From positions 1 to 7,539 of the forward strand of contig JAUWQC010000045.1 in the NCBI GenBank assembly GCA_030611285.1: a DNA stretch of 7,539 nucleotides, given 5' to 3'. The position numbers were made by a program, and so were the translations under genes. Below the pieces are notes generated by a model. It was not told where the DNA came from. It searched no databases and worked only from the letters and a program-made list of their open reading frames with translations. Of this stretch, positions 7,239-7,539 are shown one piece after another; within the stretch, counting starts at the first letter, position 1; every line of letters begins with the position of its first letter. Source of the DNA: a bacterium (GTDB lineage: Bacteria > Actinomycetota > Humimicrobiia > Humimicrobiales > Humimicrobiaceae).

Positions 7239-7283
7239 TTGTAGAAGCTGTTTTTAATTATTATTAATAGATCAGGGGTAAAA

Positions 7284-7539
7284 GTGTCAAATTTATTTTA
7301 TAAAAGTACCAGAGGAACTGATAACAGGATAGAATCCTCCCGGGCAATTGTTAGAGGTATTGCTACGGATGGAGGGCTTTATGTTCCGGAAGCCGTTCCG
7401 CAGATTGACCTGCCCCTGGATGATCTTTGTCAGATGGATTACTCTGAGCTTGCATTATATATAATGAGAAAGTTCCTTACTGACTTTACAGAAGATGAAC
7501 TCAAATATTGCATCAGGAAAGCTTACGATAAGAAGTTTG
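7284..7539 (+). CDS. thrC: Threonine synthase, N-terminal part (3' truncated by window)
   Basis: Threonine synthase is a PLP enzyme that converts O-phosphohomoserine to threonine. Only the first 85 codons are in the window, so the PLP lysine and phosphate-binding motifs are not seen. The start is GTG 7284, with AGGGG (7274-7278) 5 nt upstream. The N-terminus matches the Thr_synth_N domain of the long form of the enzyme: FYKSTRG (5-11), then RAIVRGIATDGGLYVPEAVP (20-39), then YSELALYIMRKFL and FTEDELKYCIRKAY (68-81). This differs from the shorter threonine synthases that lack such a domain. Base composition returns to that of hom and argS (28 G/C in 60 at 7321-7380). It probably has its own promoter just upstream. 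The next biosynthetic gene expected is thrB, which is not in view. Confidence 0.93.
   Translation, partial: MSNLFYKSTRGTDNRIESSRAIVRGIATDGGLYVPEAVPQIDLPLDDLCQMDYSELALYIMRKFLTDFTEDELKYCIRKAYDKKF

Overview
The window is an ordinary bacterial housekeeping segment, read entirely on the + strand: holB (3' end) - ricT - tRNA-Thr(CGT) - argS - lysA - hom - MFS transporter - thrC (5' end). Most genes are moderately A+T-rich. The transporter is much more so. No CRISPR array, transposase, integrase, phage gene or toxin-antitoxin pair is visible, and I see no clear novel multi-gene system. The interest lies in local details.

Organism: an uncultured or anaerobic low-to-moderate-GC bacterium is plausible. 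The holB-ricT pairing is typical of Bacillota and relatives. The order argS-lysA-hom-thrC is best known from Actinomycetota, where it often continues into thrB and rho. The combination could fit a deep-branching, low-GC actinobacterial-type lineage or a clostridial relative. This is inference from gene order and composition, not a placement.

Layout: 1-390 encodes the C-terminal collar domain of the DNA polymerase III delta' subunit. RicT, an iron-sulfur subunit of the RNase Y regulatory complex, follows at 403-1284. A complete tRNA-Thr with encoded CCA sits at 1310-1385, and argS starts only 15 nt later, apparently at a TTG with a good ribosome-binding site. A 103-nt AT-rich gap (3096-3198) precedes lysA (diaminopimelate decarboxylase), which overlaps hom (homoserine dehydrogenase with an ACT domain) by 11 nt. 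After hom comes a stop-free spacer in the same frame, then a very AT-rich 12-TM transporter gene. A second AT-rich gap (7172-7283) carries a credible promoter in front of thrC, whose first 85 codons are present.

Working together: lysA and hom lie on the two branches from aspartate semialdehyde, to lysine and to threonine/methionine, and thrC completes threonine synthesis. No thrB (homoserine kinase) or aspartokinase is in view. The transporter interrupts hom and thrC. It may be an acquired passenger or an amino-acid exporter; the sequence does not decide.
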